In this document: piece after piece, positions 15,920-25,897 of the stretch
Position numbering within the stretch: the stretch's first letter is position 1
How the letters are laid out: each line of letters starts with the position of its first letter
Source: DASUDX01 sp036275365
Lineage (GTDB): Bacteria > Pseudomonadota > Gammaproteobacteria > Nevskiales > Nevskiaceae
Length of the DNA stretch: 64,000 nt
Direction: 5' to 3'
NCBI GenBank assembly: GCA_036275365.1
Contig: DASUDX010000063.1
Coordinates: 1-64,000 of the forward strand
Position numbers and translations under genes: made by a program
The notes under the pieces: generated by a model
The model's database searches: none
Seen by the model: the letters and a program-made list of their open reading frames with translations, nothing else
Told to the model about the DNA's origin: nothing

Positions 15920-18001
15920 TCAGACCTGGGCGTAGCGCTCGATGTTCCCCACCCAGCGATCGATCAGCCGCTCGGCCAGCCGCGGATGCTGCTGCAGCCA
16001 CTGGTCGGCCAGCCCCTGCAGCGGCGCCACGCGGGCGGCGTCGCGCACCGGGTCGGCGATCTTCAGCCCCACCAGCCCGGTCTGGCGGCGGCCGAGAATC
16101 TCGCCGGGCCCGCGCAGCTCCAGATCGCGCTGGGCGATGTAGAAGCCATCGCTGCTCTCGCGCAAGGTGGCCAGACGGGCGCGCCCGGCCTCGCCCAGCG
16201 GCGGCTGGTAGAGCAACAGACACTGCGAGGCCTGGGCACCGCGGCCGACCCGCCCGCGCAGCTGATGCAGCTGCGACAGGCCCAGCCGCTCGGCGTTCTC
16301 GATGACCATGATGCTGGCGTTGGGCACATCCACGCCCACCTCGATCACCGTGGTGGCGACCAGCAGCTGGGTCTGTCCCTGCTGGAAGGCACGCATCGCC
16401 GCCTCCTTCTCGGCCGCCTTCTGGCGGCCATGCACCAGCCCCACCCGCAGATCGGGCAGGGCCGCGGCGAGCCAGGCGGCGGTGGCCTCGGCGGCCTCGG
16501 CCTCGACCTCCTCGGAGTCCTCGATCAGGGTGCACACCCAGTAGGCCTGACGACCCTGCCGGCAGGCCTCGCCGATGCGCGCCAGCACCTCGTCGCGGCG
16601 GGCGTTGGCGAGCACCCCGGTGACGATCGGCGTGCGCCCCGGCGGCAGCTCGTCGATCACGCTGACATCGAGATCGGCGTAGACGGTCTGCGCCAGGGTG
16701 CGCGGGATCGGCGTGGCCGACATGATCAGCTGATGCGGGGCGGAGCCGGCCGGCGCCTTGTCGCGCAGGGCCAGCCGCTGCTGCACGCCGAAGCGGTGCT
16801 GCTCGTCCACCACGGCGAGGCCCAGGCGGGCGAAGCGCACCCGCTCCTGAAACACCGCGTGGGTGCCCACCACCACGGTGGCGCGACCCTCCGCCACCGC
16901 CAGTTCGACCGCCTCGCGCTCACGCTTGCGCAGGCGGCCGGACAGATAGGCGAGTTCCACGCCCAGCGGCTGCAGCCAGCGTGACAGGGTGCGCGCATGC
17001 TGCTCGGCGAGCAGCTCGGTGGGCGCGAGCAGGGCCGCCTGCCAGCCGGCGCGCGCCGCCGCCAGCAGGGCGACCGCAGCCACCACGGTCTTGCCGGAGC
17101 CGACATCGCCCTGCACCAGCCGCAGCATCGGACGCCGCTGGGCGAGGTCCGCGCCGATCTCGCCCATCACCCGCCGCTGGGCGCCGGTGTAGTCGAAGGG
17201 CAGCACCGTGCGCAGCTCGCTCACCGCCGCCGCCAGGCCGCCGAGCACCGGCGCCGGCCGGCTGCGGATCTGCCGGCGCAGCAGGCGCATGCACAGCTGG
17301 TGGGCCAGCAGCTCCTCGTCGATCAGCCGCTGCTGGGCGGGATGTCGCCCCGCCTGCAGCGCGCGCACATCGCGCTCGTCCCCGGGCTGGTGCAGCTGCT
17401 GCAGGGCCTCGCGGGTGGCCGGGGCGGCGAGCCCGGGCAGGGTCTCGGCGAGCGCGGGATCGCGGCGGGCGATCTCCAGGGCCTGCTGGATCAGGCGGCG
17501 CAGCCGCGGCTGGGTCATGCCGGCGGTCAGCGGATAGACCGGGGTCAGCGCCCCGGCCTCGCCGGCCAGCTCCTCCGGACGCTCCCCGGTGCGGTACTCC
17601 GGGTGGACCATCTCGAAGCCGCCGGTGGCGGCGCGGGCGGTGCCGAAGGCCTGCACCCAGCGACCGGGCTGCAGCGCCGCCTGCTGGGTGCTGTTGAAGT
17701 GGAAGAAGCGCAGCAGCAGCAGGGCGCCGTCCTGTTCGAGCAGCACCCGCAGCTGGCGGCGGCCGGCAAACACCAGCCGCGCCTCCTGGATGCGCGCGCG
17801 CACCAGCTGGTCCTCGCCGGCCTGCAGGGCCGCCAGCGGCACCGGGGCGCGGCGGTCCTCGTAGCGGATCGGCAGGTGGAACAGCAGATCGCCGACCCGC
17901 TCCAGACCCAGGCCGCGCAGCACCGCCGCCGCCTGCGGACCGGCGCCCTTGAGATAGGTGAGCGGAGACTCCAGCCGCAGCGGCGGCCGGGCGCTCGTCA
18001 T
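15920..18001 (-). CDS. recG: ATP-dependent DNA helicase RecG
   Basis: Branch-migration helicase that remodels stalled forks and recombination intermediates. The 693 residues are in line with the family (about 690). Visible are the N-terminal wedge domain (LTYLKGAGPQ, then an OB-like fold), Walker A GDVGSGKT, the DEXH-type box DEQHRFGVQQR, motif III MSATPIPRTL, and motifs V-VI (ATTVIEVGVDVPNA, QLRGRVGRG). The ATG is 2 bp after the ridA stop. Confidence 0.97.
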   Translation of the reverse strand: MTSARPPLRLESPLTYLKGAGPQAAAVLRGLGLERVGDLLFHLPIRYEDRRAPVPLAALQAGEDQLVRARIQEARLVFAGRRQLRVLLEQDGALLLLRFFHFNSTQQAALQPGRWVQAFGTARAATGGFEMVHPEYRTGERPEELAGEAGALTPVYPLTAGMTQPRLRRLIQQALEIARRDPALAETLPGLAAPATREALQQLHQPGDERDVRALQAGRHPAQQRLIDEELLAHQLCMRLLRRQIRSRPAPVLGGLAAAVSELRTVLPFDYTGAQRRVMGEIGADLAQRRPMLRLVQGDVGSGKTVVAAVALLAAARAGWQAALLAPTELLAEQHARTLSRWLQPLGVELAYLSGRLRKREREAVELAVAEGRATVVVGTHAVFQERVRFARLGLAVVDEQHRFGVQQRLALRDKAPAGSAPHQLIMSATPIPRTLAQTVYADLDVSVIDELPPGRTPIVTGVLANARRDEVLARIGEACRQGRQAYWVCTLIEDSEEVEAEAAEATAAWLAAALPDLRVGLVHGRQKAAEKEAAMRAFQQGQTQLLVATTVIEVGVDVPNASIMVIENAERLGLSQLHQLRGRVGRGAQASQCLLLYQPPLGEAGRARLATLRESSDGFYIAQRDLELRGPGEILGRRQTGLVGLKIADPVRDAARVAPLQGLADQWLQQHPRLAERLIDRWVGNIERYAQV

Positions 18002-18003
18002 GC

Positions 18004-18383
18004 TCAGGCGTCGAGCACGAGGATGGCGTCGGCCTCCACCCGCGCGCCCTTGGGCAGGGCGGCCACACCCACCGCCGCACGCGCCGGATACGGGGGCTGG
18101 AAGTACTGGCCCATGATCTCGTTGACCTTGGCGAAGTGGCCGAGATCGGTGAGGAAGACATTGAGCTTGGCGATCTGCGCCAGACGCCCGCCGGCCGCCT
18201 CGGCCACCGCCTGCAGATTGCGGAACACCTGGTGGATCTCCGCCTCGATGTCGCCGCTGACCAGGGTCATGGTCGCCGGGTCGAGCGGGATCTGCCCGGA
18301 CAGATAGACGGTCTGCCCGCAGCGCACCGCCTGCGAGTAGGTGCCGATGGCGGCGGGGGCGGCGGGGGTGGTGATGATCTGTC

Positions 18384-18387
<4 letters not shown>
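18004..18387 (-). CDS. ridA: RidA family enamine/imine deaminase
   Basis: Hydrolyses reactive enamine and imine intermediates such as 2-aminoacrylate. The 127-residue product has the family marks IGTYSQAV, LSGQIPLDP, the NLQAVAEAAG helix, KLNVFLTDL and the ligand-binding arginine in YPARAAVGVAALPKGARVE. The ATG overlaps the terC stop (ATGA). Confidence 0.95.
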
Positions 18388-19109
<722 letters not shown>

Positions 19110-19122
19110 GGGCGGCAGAAGA

Positions 19123-19136
19123 GCGGGTTGACCCGC
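19123..19136. promoter_or_regulatory. Short palindrome upstream of terC
   Basis: GCGGGT-TG-ACCCGC is a perfect 6-bp inverted repeat centred 20 bp before the terC ATG. It could be an operator or a small leader hairpin; nothing else in the sequence decides this. Confidence 0.3.
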
Positions 19137-19162
19137 CTATGATGCCAGCGCGCCCAACAAGA

Positions 19163-19194
19163 AGGCCCGGCCACCCTCGCGGATGACCGGGCCT
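19163..19194 (-). terminator. Rho-independent terminator of the S8 protease gene
   Basis: Read leftward, a 14-bp stem with a few G-U pairs (AGGCCCGGTCATCC against GGGTGGCCGGGCCT, loop GCGA) is followed by TTCTTGTT. It begins 15 bp after the protease stop. Confidence 0.8.
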
Positions 19195-19209
19195 GGTGCT
19201 GCCGGGGGC

Positions 19210-20373
19210 TCAGCGGGTGTAGAGCATCAGGTTGGGCGAGCCCTGCACATCGCTGATCACATTGGGCGTGGCGTTGGCCTTGATCGCCGCATCGACCTGG
19301 GCCGGCGTGGCGGTCGGATTGGCCTGCAGATACAGCGCCGCGGCGCCGGCCACATGGGGGCTGGCCATCGAGGTCCCGCTGAGCACCGCCGGGCCGCCGG
19401 TCGGCAGGTAGTTGGCGGACTCGATATCCGAACCCGGCGCGAACAGATCCACGCAGCTGCCGAAGTTCGAGAAGCTGGAGCGGGCATCGCCCTGCTCGGT
19501 GGAGCCGACGGTGATCGCCTCGGCCACCCGCGCCGGCGAGTAGTTGCAGGCATTGTCGTTGTCGTTGCCGGCGGCGATGGCCGCGCTCACGCCCGCCGCC
19601 ACCATGGCCTTGACCGCGTCATCGGTCGCCTGGTTGGCCGCGCCACCGAGGCTCAGGTTGGCCACCGCCGGCTTGATGTGGTTGGCGGTCACCCAGTCGA
19701 TGCCGTCGAGAATGAAGCTGGACAGGGTGGTGGGCGCGCAGCTGAAGGTGCGCACCGGGTGCAGGGTGGCGCCCTTGGCCACGCCGTAGGTGGTGCCGAC
19801 CGCGGTGCCGGCGACATGGGTGCCATGGCCGTTGCAGTCGATGGTCGGGCCGAGCAGCAGACCGACATCGGGCACCGCGTTGTAGCCGGGGCCGATGCGG
19901 CCGCTGAACTCGCTGTTGGTGCCGGCCACGCCGGAATCGATCACATAGACATGCACGCCGGCACCGGTGCGGTCGTAGATGTACAGACCATCCATCGGCA
20001 GGTTGCGCTGATCGACCCGGTCCAGACCCCAGGTGGCATTGGTCTGGGTGGCGGAGAGACTCACATAGGTGTCGGGCTGCACATAGCGCACCCGCGGATC
20101 GGCCGCCAGGGCCGCGGCCTGCAGATCGGTCATGGTCACGGCATAGCCCTTGAGGGCGCTGCCGAAGACCTTGCTCACCTCACCGCCGTACACCTTGCTC
20201 AGCTCGCCGGCGGCGCGGCGCACATCGAGACGGGCCAGCGGCACGGTGGCGCCGTCATTCAGCACCACGATGTAGCGGCCGGGCTCGGCACTGCCGGCCG
20301 GGACCGAGAGCAGGCTGCCGGCCTGGGCGGCACCAACCGTGGCGAGAGCAGCAAGGGCGAGCATCTTTTTCAT
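19210..20373 (-). CDS. Secreted subtilisin-like serine protease, proteinase K type (S8)
   Basis: A secreted endopeptidase of 387 residues. It has a signal peptide (to about A18), an inhibitor I9 propeptide (PGRYIVVLND to about residue 105) and a catalytic domain with D146 (VIDSGV), H183 (NGHGTHVAGT), oxyanion N270 (AAGND) and S335 (SGTSMASPHVAGAAALYL). The arrangement and GLDRVDQR start of the mature domain match the proteinase K subgroup. It ends right after the catalytic domain with no P/Homo B or other C-terminal domain. It has its own terminator and is probably monocistronic. Confidence 0.93.
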   Translation of the reverse strand: MKKMLALAALATVGAAQAGSLLSVPAGSAEPGRYIVVLNDGATVPLARLDVRRAAGELSKVYGGEVSKVFGSALKGYAVTMTDLQAAALAADPRVRYVQPDTYVSLSATQTNATWGLDRVDQRNLPMDGLYIYDRTGAGVHVYVIDSGVAGTNSEFSGRIGPGYNAVPDVGLLLGPTIDCNGHGTHVAGTAVGTTYGVAKGATLHPVRTFSCAPTTLSSFILDGIDWVTANHIKPAVANLSLGGAANQATDDAVKAMVAAGVSAAIAAGNDNDNACNYSPARVAEAITVGSTEQGDARSSFSNFGSCVDLFAPGSDIESANYLPTGGPAVLSGTSMASPHVAGAAALYLQANPTATPAQVDAAIKANATPNVISDVQGSPNLMLYTR

Positions 20374-20581
20374 CGAGGGGTCTCCGGAGTCGTGTCAGAG
20401 GACAGCGCAGGGGCCTGTAGCCTCCCCTGACGGGGCCCGAATCGCCCATCAGGTATTCGCCGCGCGCACTGTGGGATGTGGCTGACACGACCGCGGGTTT
20501 TCATGGAACCGTCACCGGGGTGTCACCGCCGGGTCAGGCGCGTCGCCTAGCGTGGATGAAACGGATCGACGGGAGACTGTC

Positions 20582-21700
20582 ATGCGCATCGCTTACGGCG
20601 TCATGGGTTATGGCCGCGGTCACGCCATGCGCACCGCCAGCGTGCTGCCGGCGCTGATGAAGGAACACGAGGTGACGGTGTTCGCCGCCGAGGACGCCTA
20701 CGAGGCGCTGGCGCCGGACTTTCCCACCGTGCGCATCCCGCTGATCCGCTATGTCTACAACGATCACGGTCGCCACTCGCTGCTGCGCACGGTACGGCGC
20801 AATCTGGCACCGATGGCCGATCTGCTGTTCGGCGGCGAGGGCTGCGGCGCGGTGGAACGCGCCTTCCGCGAGCGCGGCATCCAGCTGGTGATCTCCGACT
20901 CCGAGGCCTGGACCCACCGCGCCGCACAGAAGCTCGGCCTGCCGCGGATCAGCTTCGACCATGTGGGGGTGATCGCCTACTGCAAGCCGCACTTCCCGCC
21001 GGATCTCTGGCTCACCGGGATGCGCGACGCCCTCGCCTATCGCCAGCTGATGGGCATTCCCGAGCGCATCCTGATCTCCAGCTTCTATCGCGCCGAGCCG
21101 GCACTGCCGCATACCCGCATCGTCGGTCCGATGCTGCGCGATGTGGTCAAGGCCACGCCGGCGCGCCACGGCGACTACCTGCTCGCCTACTTCAACAAGG
21201 GCCAGCACCAGTACGGGCCGGCGCTCGACCGCACCCTGCGCCTGCTCGATCTGCCGGTGGTGGTGTACGGCACGCCCTACCGCGGCCGGGTCGACAACCT
21301 CGACTTCCGCGCACCCAGCCAGGAAGGCTTCGTGCGCGACCTGGCCGGCTGCCGGGCAGTGATCAGCACCGCCGGCAACCAGACCCTCGGCGAGGCCATC
21401 CACTTCCGCAAGCCGGTGCTGGCCCTGCCCGAGGATGCCTTCGAGCAGCGCCTGAATGCCTTCCTGGTGGAGCAGATGGGCATCGGCAGCCGGGCCGACC
21501 TCAACCGCGTCACTCCCAGCGATGTCGATCGCTTCCTCACCCAGCACGAGCGCTATGTCGCCAACATGGGCGAGCAGCCCGGCGATGGCCGCGCCGAGGC
21601 GATCGAGACCCTGCACCGCTACATCGGCGAGCTGGTGCGTCAGCCGCGCCGCAGCCGCCGGCCGCGCGCCGCCGTGGCGACCGCGCCGCTCAAGGCCTGA
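20582..21700 (+). CDS. Glycosyltransferase of the GT28/MJ1255-VC2487-like type
   Basis: The 372-residue product has two Rossmann-like halves: an N-terminal GYGRGHAMRT motif (about residues 8-17), as in UDP-sugar transferases related to MurG/UGT, and a C-terminal donor-binding half with RAVISTAGNQTLGEAIHFRKPVLALP-type sequence split around residues 260-285. The pattern resembles the conserved MJ1255/VC2487 family of predicted glycosyltransferases. Acceptor unknown. The ATG at 20582 follows a GGGAG ribosome site by 6 bp; a longer in-frame start at 20552 is less likely. It overlaps the convergent amidotransferase by 11 bp at the stops. The C terminus is Arg-rich. Confidence 0.78.
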   Translation: MRIAYGVMGYGRGHAMRTASVLPALMKEHEVTVFAAEDAYEALAPDFPTVRIPLIRYVYNDHGRHSLLRTVRRNLAPMADLLFGGEGCGAVERAFRERGIQLVISDSEAWTHRAAQKLGLPRISFDHVGVIAYCKPHFPPDLWLTGMRDALAYRQLMGIPERILISSFYRAEPALPHTRIVGPMLRDVVKATPARHGDYLLAYFNKGQHQYGPALDRTLRLLDLPVVVYGTPYRGRVDNLDFRAPSQEGFVRDLAGCRAVISTAGNQTLGEAIHFRKPVLALPEDAFEQRLNAFLVEQMGIGSRADLNRVTPSDVDRFLTQHERYVANMGEQPGDGRAEAIETLHRYIGELVRQPRRSRRPRAAVATAPLKA

Positions 21701-22397
21701 GCGCCACGGCAGGCCCGCAGAAGCGCTGCATCAGCGCGTCCAGGCGGCGCTGCCCGGCAGCGTAGTCGGCGAGCGGCGCCAGCATCTGCGCGGCGGTCTG
21801 CACGGTGGGCGCCGGGGTCGGCGTCTCGTGGCGCAGCCACAGCGCCACTTCGGCGGCGGTGACTTCCGGGTGGAACTGCAGGGCGAGGATCTGCTCTCCC
21901 ACGGCAAACGCCTGGTGGTCGCAGGCGGCACTGCGGAGCAGGGTCTGACAGCCGGCCGGCAGCTCGAAGCGGTCCCCATGCCAGTGGAAGACCGCGGTCC
22001 GGTCCGGCCACTCGGCGAACCAGGGATGGCTCTGCCCCGCTGCGGTGCGCTCCACCTCGAACCAGCCGATCTCGGGCACCGGGTTCGGCCGCACGGCCGC
22101 GCCCAGCACCCGCGCCAGCAGCTGGGCGCCGAGACAGATGCCGAGCACCTGGACACCGGCCGCGAGTGCCGCCTCGATGAAGCGTTTCTCGGCACGGAGC
22201 CAGGGGTGGCGCGCCTCGTCGTCGACATTCATCGGCCCGCCCATCACCACCAGCAGATCGATGGCGGCGGGGTCTTCGGGAAGGGCCTCGCCGCGCTGCA
22301 GGCGGGTGCAGCGGGGTTCGATCTCCCGGGCCGCCAGCCAGGGCGCCAGCCCTCCCAGGCCCTCGAACTCGGCATGCTGCAGCCAGTGCACCCGCAT
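21690..22397 (-). CDS. Class I glutamine amidotransferase (GMP synthase-like)
   Basis: A stand-alone amidotransferase of 235 residues. The catalytic triad is visible: C88 in GICLGAQL, and H176/E178 in LQFHPEVT; the oxyanion region VMGGPMNVDDE lies at 51-61. This is the pattern of the YfeJ/GuaA-like class often annotated as GMP synthase-like, with no synthetase domain attached. Substrate unknown; gamma-glutamyl cleavage is one possibility known for relatives. A good family member by length. Confidence 0.88.
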   Translation of the reverse strand: MRVHWLQHAEFEGLGGLAPWLAAREIEPRCTRLQRGEALPEDPAAIDLLVVMGGPMNVDDEARHPWLRAEKRFIEAALAAGVQVLGICLGAQLLARVLGAAVRPNPVPEIGWFEVERTAAGQSHPWFAEWPDRTAVFHWHGDRFELPAGCQTLLRSAACDHQAFAVGEQILALQFHPEVTAAEVALWLRHETPTPAPTVQTAAQMLAPLADYAAGQRRLDALMQRFCGPAVALRP

Positions 22398-22502
22398 CGA
22401 CCCCAACCCCTTGCCGCGCCGGACGCGGACTGCTGACTGCCGTGAACCCCTCGGCATACTGGTGGCCCGGCCACGCCGCCGCAAGTCCGCCACAAGCCCG
22501 CC

Positions 22503-23129
22503 GTGCTGACCCTGCTGATCACCGCCATCCTGCTCTGCGCCGCGGCCACCATCGCCGCGGACTGGCGTCAGCGGCGTCCGCCGTTCTATCTGCTCAAGCC
22601 GCTGACCACCCTGCTGCTGATCGGCCTGCTCTGGCTGGCACCGCTGGAGCAGGGCGAGCGCTACCGGCTCGGACTGACCCTCGCCTTCGTCTTCTGCCTC
22701 GCCGGTGACATCGCCCTGATGAGCCGGACGCGCGCCGCCTTCATCGGCGGGCTGCTGCTGTTCCTGGTCGGGCATCTGCTGATGATCAGCACCCTGCTGC
22801 CCGCGGCGGGCGCGCCGCCGCCGTGGCTGCTGCTGCCGCTGGCCGCGGCCCTCTGGCTGCTGCAGCGCCTGTGGTCGCGGCTGGGCCGGCTGCGCCCGGC
22901 GGTGATCGCCTATCTGCTCGCCCTGCTCGGTGTGCTGGCTGCCGCTGCCGCGCGCGACGCCGCGCTGGCGAGCGCAGCGACCCAGGCCGCGCTGATCGGG
23001 GCCGGCCTGTTCGCGCTGTCCGATGCGGTGCTGGCCTGGCGCCGCTTCGTCCACGATCCGCCGTGGGGGCAGGCCGCCACCCTGTCGACCTACTACCTGG
23101 GCCTGCTGGGACTGGCGCTGTCGGCCTGA
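22503..23129 (+). CDS. YhhN (TMEM86-like) membrane protein, possible lysoplasmalogenase
   Basis: The 208-residue product has about eight membrane helices and the YhhN signatures: LLKPLTTLLL near residue 30, FCLAGDIALM and LFALSDAVLAWRRF. Eukaryotic TMEM86 relatives hydrolyse lysoplasmalogens; the bacterial role is uncertain. The start is a GTG at 22503 with no strong ribosome site. Divergent from the amidotransferase, with 105 bp between them. Confidence 0.8.
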   Translation: MLTLLITAILLCAAATIAADWRQRRPPFYLLKPLTTLLLIGLLWLAPLEQGERYRLGLTLAFVFCLAGDIALMSRTRAAFIGGLLLFLVGHLLMISTLLPAAGAPPPWLLLPLAAALWLLQRLWSRLGRLRPAVIAYLLALLGVLAAAAARDAALASAATQAALIGAGLFALSDAVLAWRRFVHDPPWGQAATLSTYYLGLLGLALSA

Positions 23130-23273
23130 GCATCCCTCAGCGGCGGACGGCGAAACCCCTCAGCGCGCTTGCAGTGGACGATGGCCACGGCACACTGCGG
23201 CCCGTTTCTCCCCCTCCCAACCCGGCAGCGGCCTGCCCCGTCGAAGCCGGGTCTCCACCCCCGTGATCCGATC

Positions 23274-25331
23274 ATGAACCGACTTCTGGCCAGCGCGCTC
23301 TGCGCCACCACCCTGCTCAGCGCCTGCGGGCGCAGCGAACCGCCGCCAGCCCCGGTGGCCGCACCGGCGGCGCCGGTGCTGACCTCGGGCATCGACCGCA
23401 GCACCTTCGATGCCAGTGTGCGACCGCAGGATGACCTCTACCGCGCGGTCAACGGCAGCTGGCTGAAGAACACGCCGATTCCGGCGGACAAGTCGAACTA
23501 CGGCAGCTTCACCCGGCTGGCCGACGATGCCGAGGCCCAGCTGCGGGTGATCATCGAGGAACTGGCAGCCAAGACCGACAAGGCGCCGGGCTCGATCGAG
23601 CAGAAGGTGGGCGATTTCTACGCCAGCTTCATGGACGAGGCGGCGCTCAACCAGCGCGGTCCTGCGGTGCTGGCCCCGGACTTCGAGCGCATCCGGGCGA
23701 TCGACTCGCGCGGCGCGCTGCTCGAGCAGATGGCGGCGCTGGTGCGCGAGGGTGTGAACATGCCGATGCTGGTCTATGTCCACCAGGACGCCAAGGACTC
23801 GACCCAGTACGCGGGCGATTTCTGGCAGGGCGGGCTGGGCCTGCCGGACCGGGATTTCTACCTGCTGCAGGACGCCAAGTTCGCCGGCATCCGCGAGGCC
23901 TATGTGGCCCATATCAGCGCCATGTTGGGCCTGATCGGCGAGCCCGAGGCCGCGGCCAAGGCGCGCACCCTGCTCGCGCTGGAAACCCGGCTCGCCGAGG
24001 GTCATGTCGACAAGGTGATCAACCGCGATCCGGTCAAGCGCTACAACCGGCTCTCCCGCGAGGCGCTCGCCAGCCTCGCCCCGCAGATCGACTGGAACCG
24101 CTTCCTCAGCGCGGTCGGCTATGGCGATCTCGCCGAGGTGCTGGTGAGCCAGCCGGGCCATGTGGCGAGCTTTGGCAAGCTGCTGGAGGCCGTGCCGCTG
24201 GAGGACTGGAAGCTCTATCTGCGCTGGCGGGTCCTGAGCACGGCGGCGCCGCTGCTGTCGCAGCCCCTGGTCGATGAAAGCTTCGCCTTCTACGGCCGCA
24301 CGCTCAACGGCATCCAGGAGAACCAGCCGCGCTGGAAGCGCGGCGTGGCGGCGGTGGAGGAGGCGCTCGGCGAGGCGGTTGGCCAGGTCTATGTGCAGCG
24401 CCACTTCCCGGCCGAGAACAAGGCGCGCATGGAAGCGATGGTGAAGAACCTGATCCAGGCCTATGGCCGGGCCATCGACCAGCTCGAGTGGATGGGCACG
24501 GAAACCAAGAAGGCGGCGCGCGAGAAGCTCGCCAAGTTCACCTACAAGATCGGCTACCCCAACCGCTGGCGTGACTACAGCCGGCTGGAGGTGCAGGCCG
24601 GTGATCTGCTCGGCAATGTGCGCCGCGCGCAGCGCTTCGAGTACGAGCGCAACCTGGCCAAGCTGGGCCAGCCGATCGACCGCGAGGAATGGGGCATGAC
24701 CCCGCAGACGGTCAACGCCTACTACAACCCGGAGAAGAACGAGATCGTCTTCCCGGCCGCCATCCTGCAGCCGCCCTTCTTCGATGTGCGCGCCGAGGAT
24801 GCGGTGAACTATGGCGGCATCGGCGCAGTGATCGGCCACGAGATCAGCCATGGCTTCGACGACAAGGGCTCGCAGTACGACGGGGACGGCAATCTGCGCA
24901 TGTGGTGGACCGCCGAGGACCGCGCCCGCTTCGAGGCGCTGGGCGCGCGTCTGGCCGCCCAGTACGACGCCTACGAGCCGGTCAAGGGCTACCGCGTCAA
25001 CGGCAAGTTCACCCTGGGCGAGAACATCGCCGACCTCGGCGGGCTCACCGTCGCCCACCAGGCCTACAAGCTCTCGCTCGGCGGGCTCGACGGTCCGGTG
25101 ATCGACGGGCTGAGCGCCGACCAGCGCTTCTTCATGGGCTGGGCCCAGGTGTGGCGGCGCAACTATCGCGAGGAGAACCTGCTGAACCGGCTCAAGACCG
25201 ATCCGCACTCGCCGAGCGAATACCGCTGCAACGGTGTGGTCACCCACCTGCCCGGCTATTACGCCGCGTTCGAGGTCCAGGAGACCGACCGTCTCTACAC
25301 CGCGCCGGAGAGCCGCATCAAGATCTGGTGA
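23274..25331 (+). CDS. M13 family zinc metallopeptidase lipoprotein (neprilysin-like)
   Basis: A periplasmic or surface-anchored endopeptidase acting on small peptides. The 685 residues begin with a lipoprotein signal (LLSAC, C18). The M13 start region (DDLYRAVNGSWLKNTPIPADK) is clear. The zinc site is HEISH (H522, E523, H526) followed by GFDDKG, with the third ligand E583 in GENIADLGGL; NAYYNP and FPAAILQPPFF precede it. It ends in RIKIW, near the canonical CRVW end of the family but without the cysteine. A terminator follows. Confidence 0.96.
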   Translation: MNRLLASALCATTLLSACGRSEPPPAPVAAPAAPVLTSGIDRSTFDASVRPQDDLYRAVNGSWLKNTPIPADKSNYGSFTRLADDAEAQLRVIIEELAAKTDKAPGSIEQKVGDFYASFMDEAALNQRGPAVLAPDFERIRAIDSRGALLEQMAALVREGVNMPMLVYVHQDAKDSTQYAGDFWQGGLGLPDRDFYLLQDAKFAGIREAYVAHISAMLGLIGEPEAAAKARTLLALETRLAEGHVDKVINRDPVKRYNRLSREALASLAPQIDWNRFLSAVGYGDLAEVLVSQPGHVASFGKLLEAVPLEDWKLYLRWRVLSTAAPLLSQPLVDESFAFYGRTLNGIQENQPRWKRGVAAVEEALGEAVGQVYVQRHFPAENKARMEAMVKNLIQAYGRAIDQLEWMGTETKKAAREKLAKFTYKIGYPNRWRDYSRLEVQAGDLLGNVRRAQRFEYERNLAKLGQPIDREEWGMTPQTVNAYYNPEKNEIVFPAAILQPPFFDVRAEDAVNYGGIGAVIGHEISHGFDDKGSQYDGDGNLRMWWTAEDRARFEALGARLAAQYDAYEPVKGYRVNGKFTLGENIADLGGLTVAHQAYKLSLGGLDGPVIDGLSADQRFFMGWAQVWRRNYREENLLNRLKTDPHSPSEYRCNGVVTHLPGYYAAFEVQETDRLYTAPESRIKIW

Positions 25332-25353
25332 GGCCAGCGGTCGCGGCCAACGG

Positions 25354-25387
25354 GGGCGGGCGTCGCGCGGCGATTCCCGCCCTTTTT
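25354..25387 (+). terminator. Rho-independent terminator after the M13 peptidase gene
   Basis: GGGCGGG pairs with CCCGCCC across a GC-rich loop and is followed by five T residues, 22 bp after the stop codon. Confidence 0.8.
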
Positions 25388-25398
25388 GCTGGGCCCGC

Positions 25399-25746
25399 TC
25401 AGTCCAGCACCGGGGCCCAGTCCGACGGGCGCCAGCCCTGGCGCGCGAAATCGACCCGCGCCCCGAGAAACACCACGCCCTCCCGCTCGAGCCGGCGCCG
25501 CTGCTCCAGCGCCGCCGGGCTGCTCGCCGGCAGCACGATGCGGCCCTGGGCGCCGAGCACCCGGTGCCAGGGCACGCCGGGGCCGGCATCCGCCAGCACC
25601 CGGCCGACCAGCCGCGCCCGGCCCGGCAGCCCGGCCACCGCTGCCACCAGGGCATAGCTGGCCACGCAGCCGGCCGGAATGCGACGCACGGTCTGCAGGA
25701 TGCGCTGACGGTTGTGCTCGGCAGTGGCCGCAGGGCTGGCAGGCAT
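25399..25746 (-). CDS. Alkyltransferase-like DNA repair protein (ATL)
   Basis: The 115-residue product matches the DNA-binding domain of O6-methylguanine-DNA methyltransferase, including the winged-helix region (IPAGCVASYALVAAVAGLPGRARLVGRVL). The active-site motif PCHRV is replaced by PWHRV with W60 in place of the acceptor cysteine. This substitution defines ATL proteins, which bind O6-alkylguanine lesions and hand them to nucleotide excision repair rather than repairing them directly. The length, near 110 residues, also fits. It faces the M13 gene across the terminator. Confidence 0.9.
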   Translation of the reverse strand: MPASPAATAEHNRQRILQTVRRIPAGCVASYALVAAVAGLPGRARLVGRVLADAGPGVPWHRVLGAQGRIVLPASSPAALEQRRRLEREGVVFLGARVDFARQGWRPSDWAPVLD

Positions 25747-25857
25747 GTGCAGGGTTCAGGACCGATTCAGGGCTGGCGAACAGACTGGCCGGGCGTTGGC
25801 AGGACACCGGGGCTGATCTTCCTATCCCTGGCTCCGGCACGGGCGTAATCTTTTTCC

Positions 25858-25863
25858 TACACT
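25858..25863 (+). promoter_or_regulatory. Possible -10 element and leader hairpin of the Ala/Gly-rich protein gene
   Basis: TACACT lies 35 bp before the ATG at 25898. Just after the likely start site a small hairpin (AGTCCC, 25871-25876, with GGGACT, 25880-25885) precedes a good CAGGAG ribosome site. No clear -35 box. Confidence 0.35.
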
Positions 25864-25897
25864 AGCGACCAGTCCCCAAGGGACTTCAGGAGTTTCC

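Noticed and set aside
19110..19210. A manganese riboswitch (yybP-ykoY) upstream of terC
   Set aside because: TerC genes are often controlled this way, but the leader is too short and contains only a 14-bp palindrome and the terminator of the neighbouring protease gene.
23160..25655. An 831-codon minus-strand frame opposite the M13 peptidase gene
   Set aside because: The M13 gene has complete zinc motifs and a lipoprotein signal; the antisense translation has no recognisable feature.
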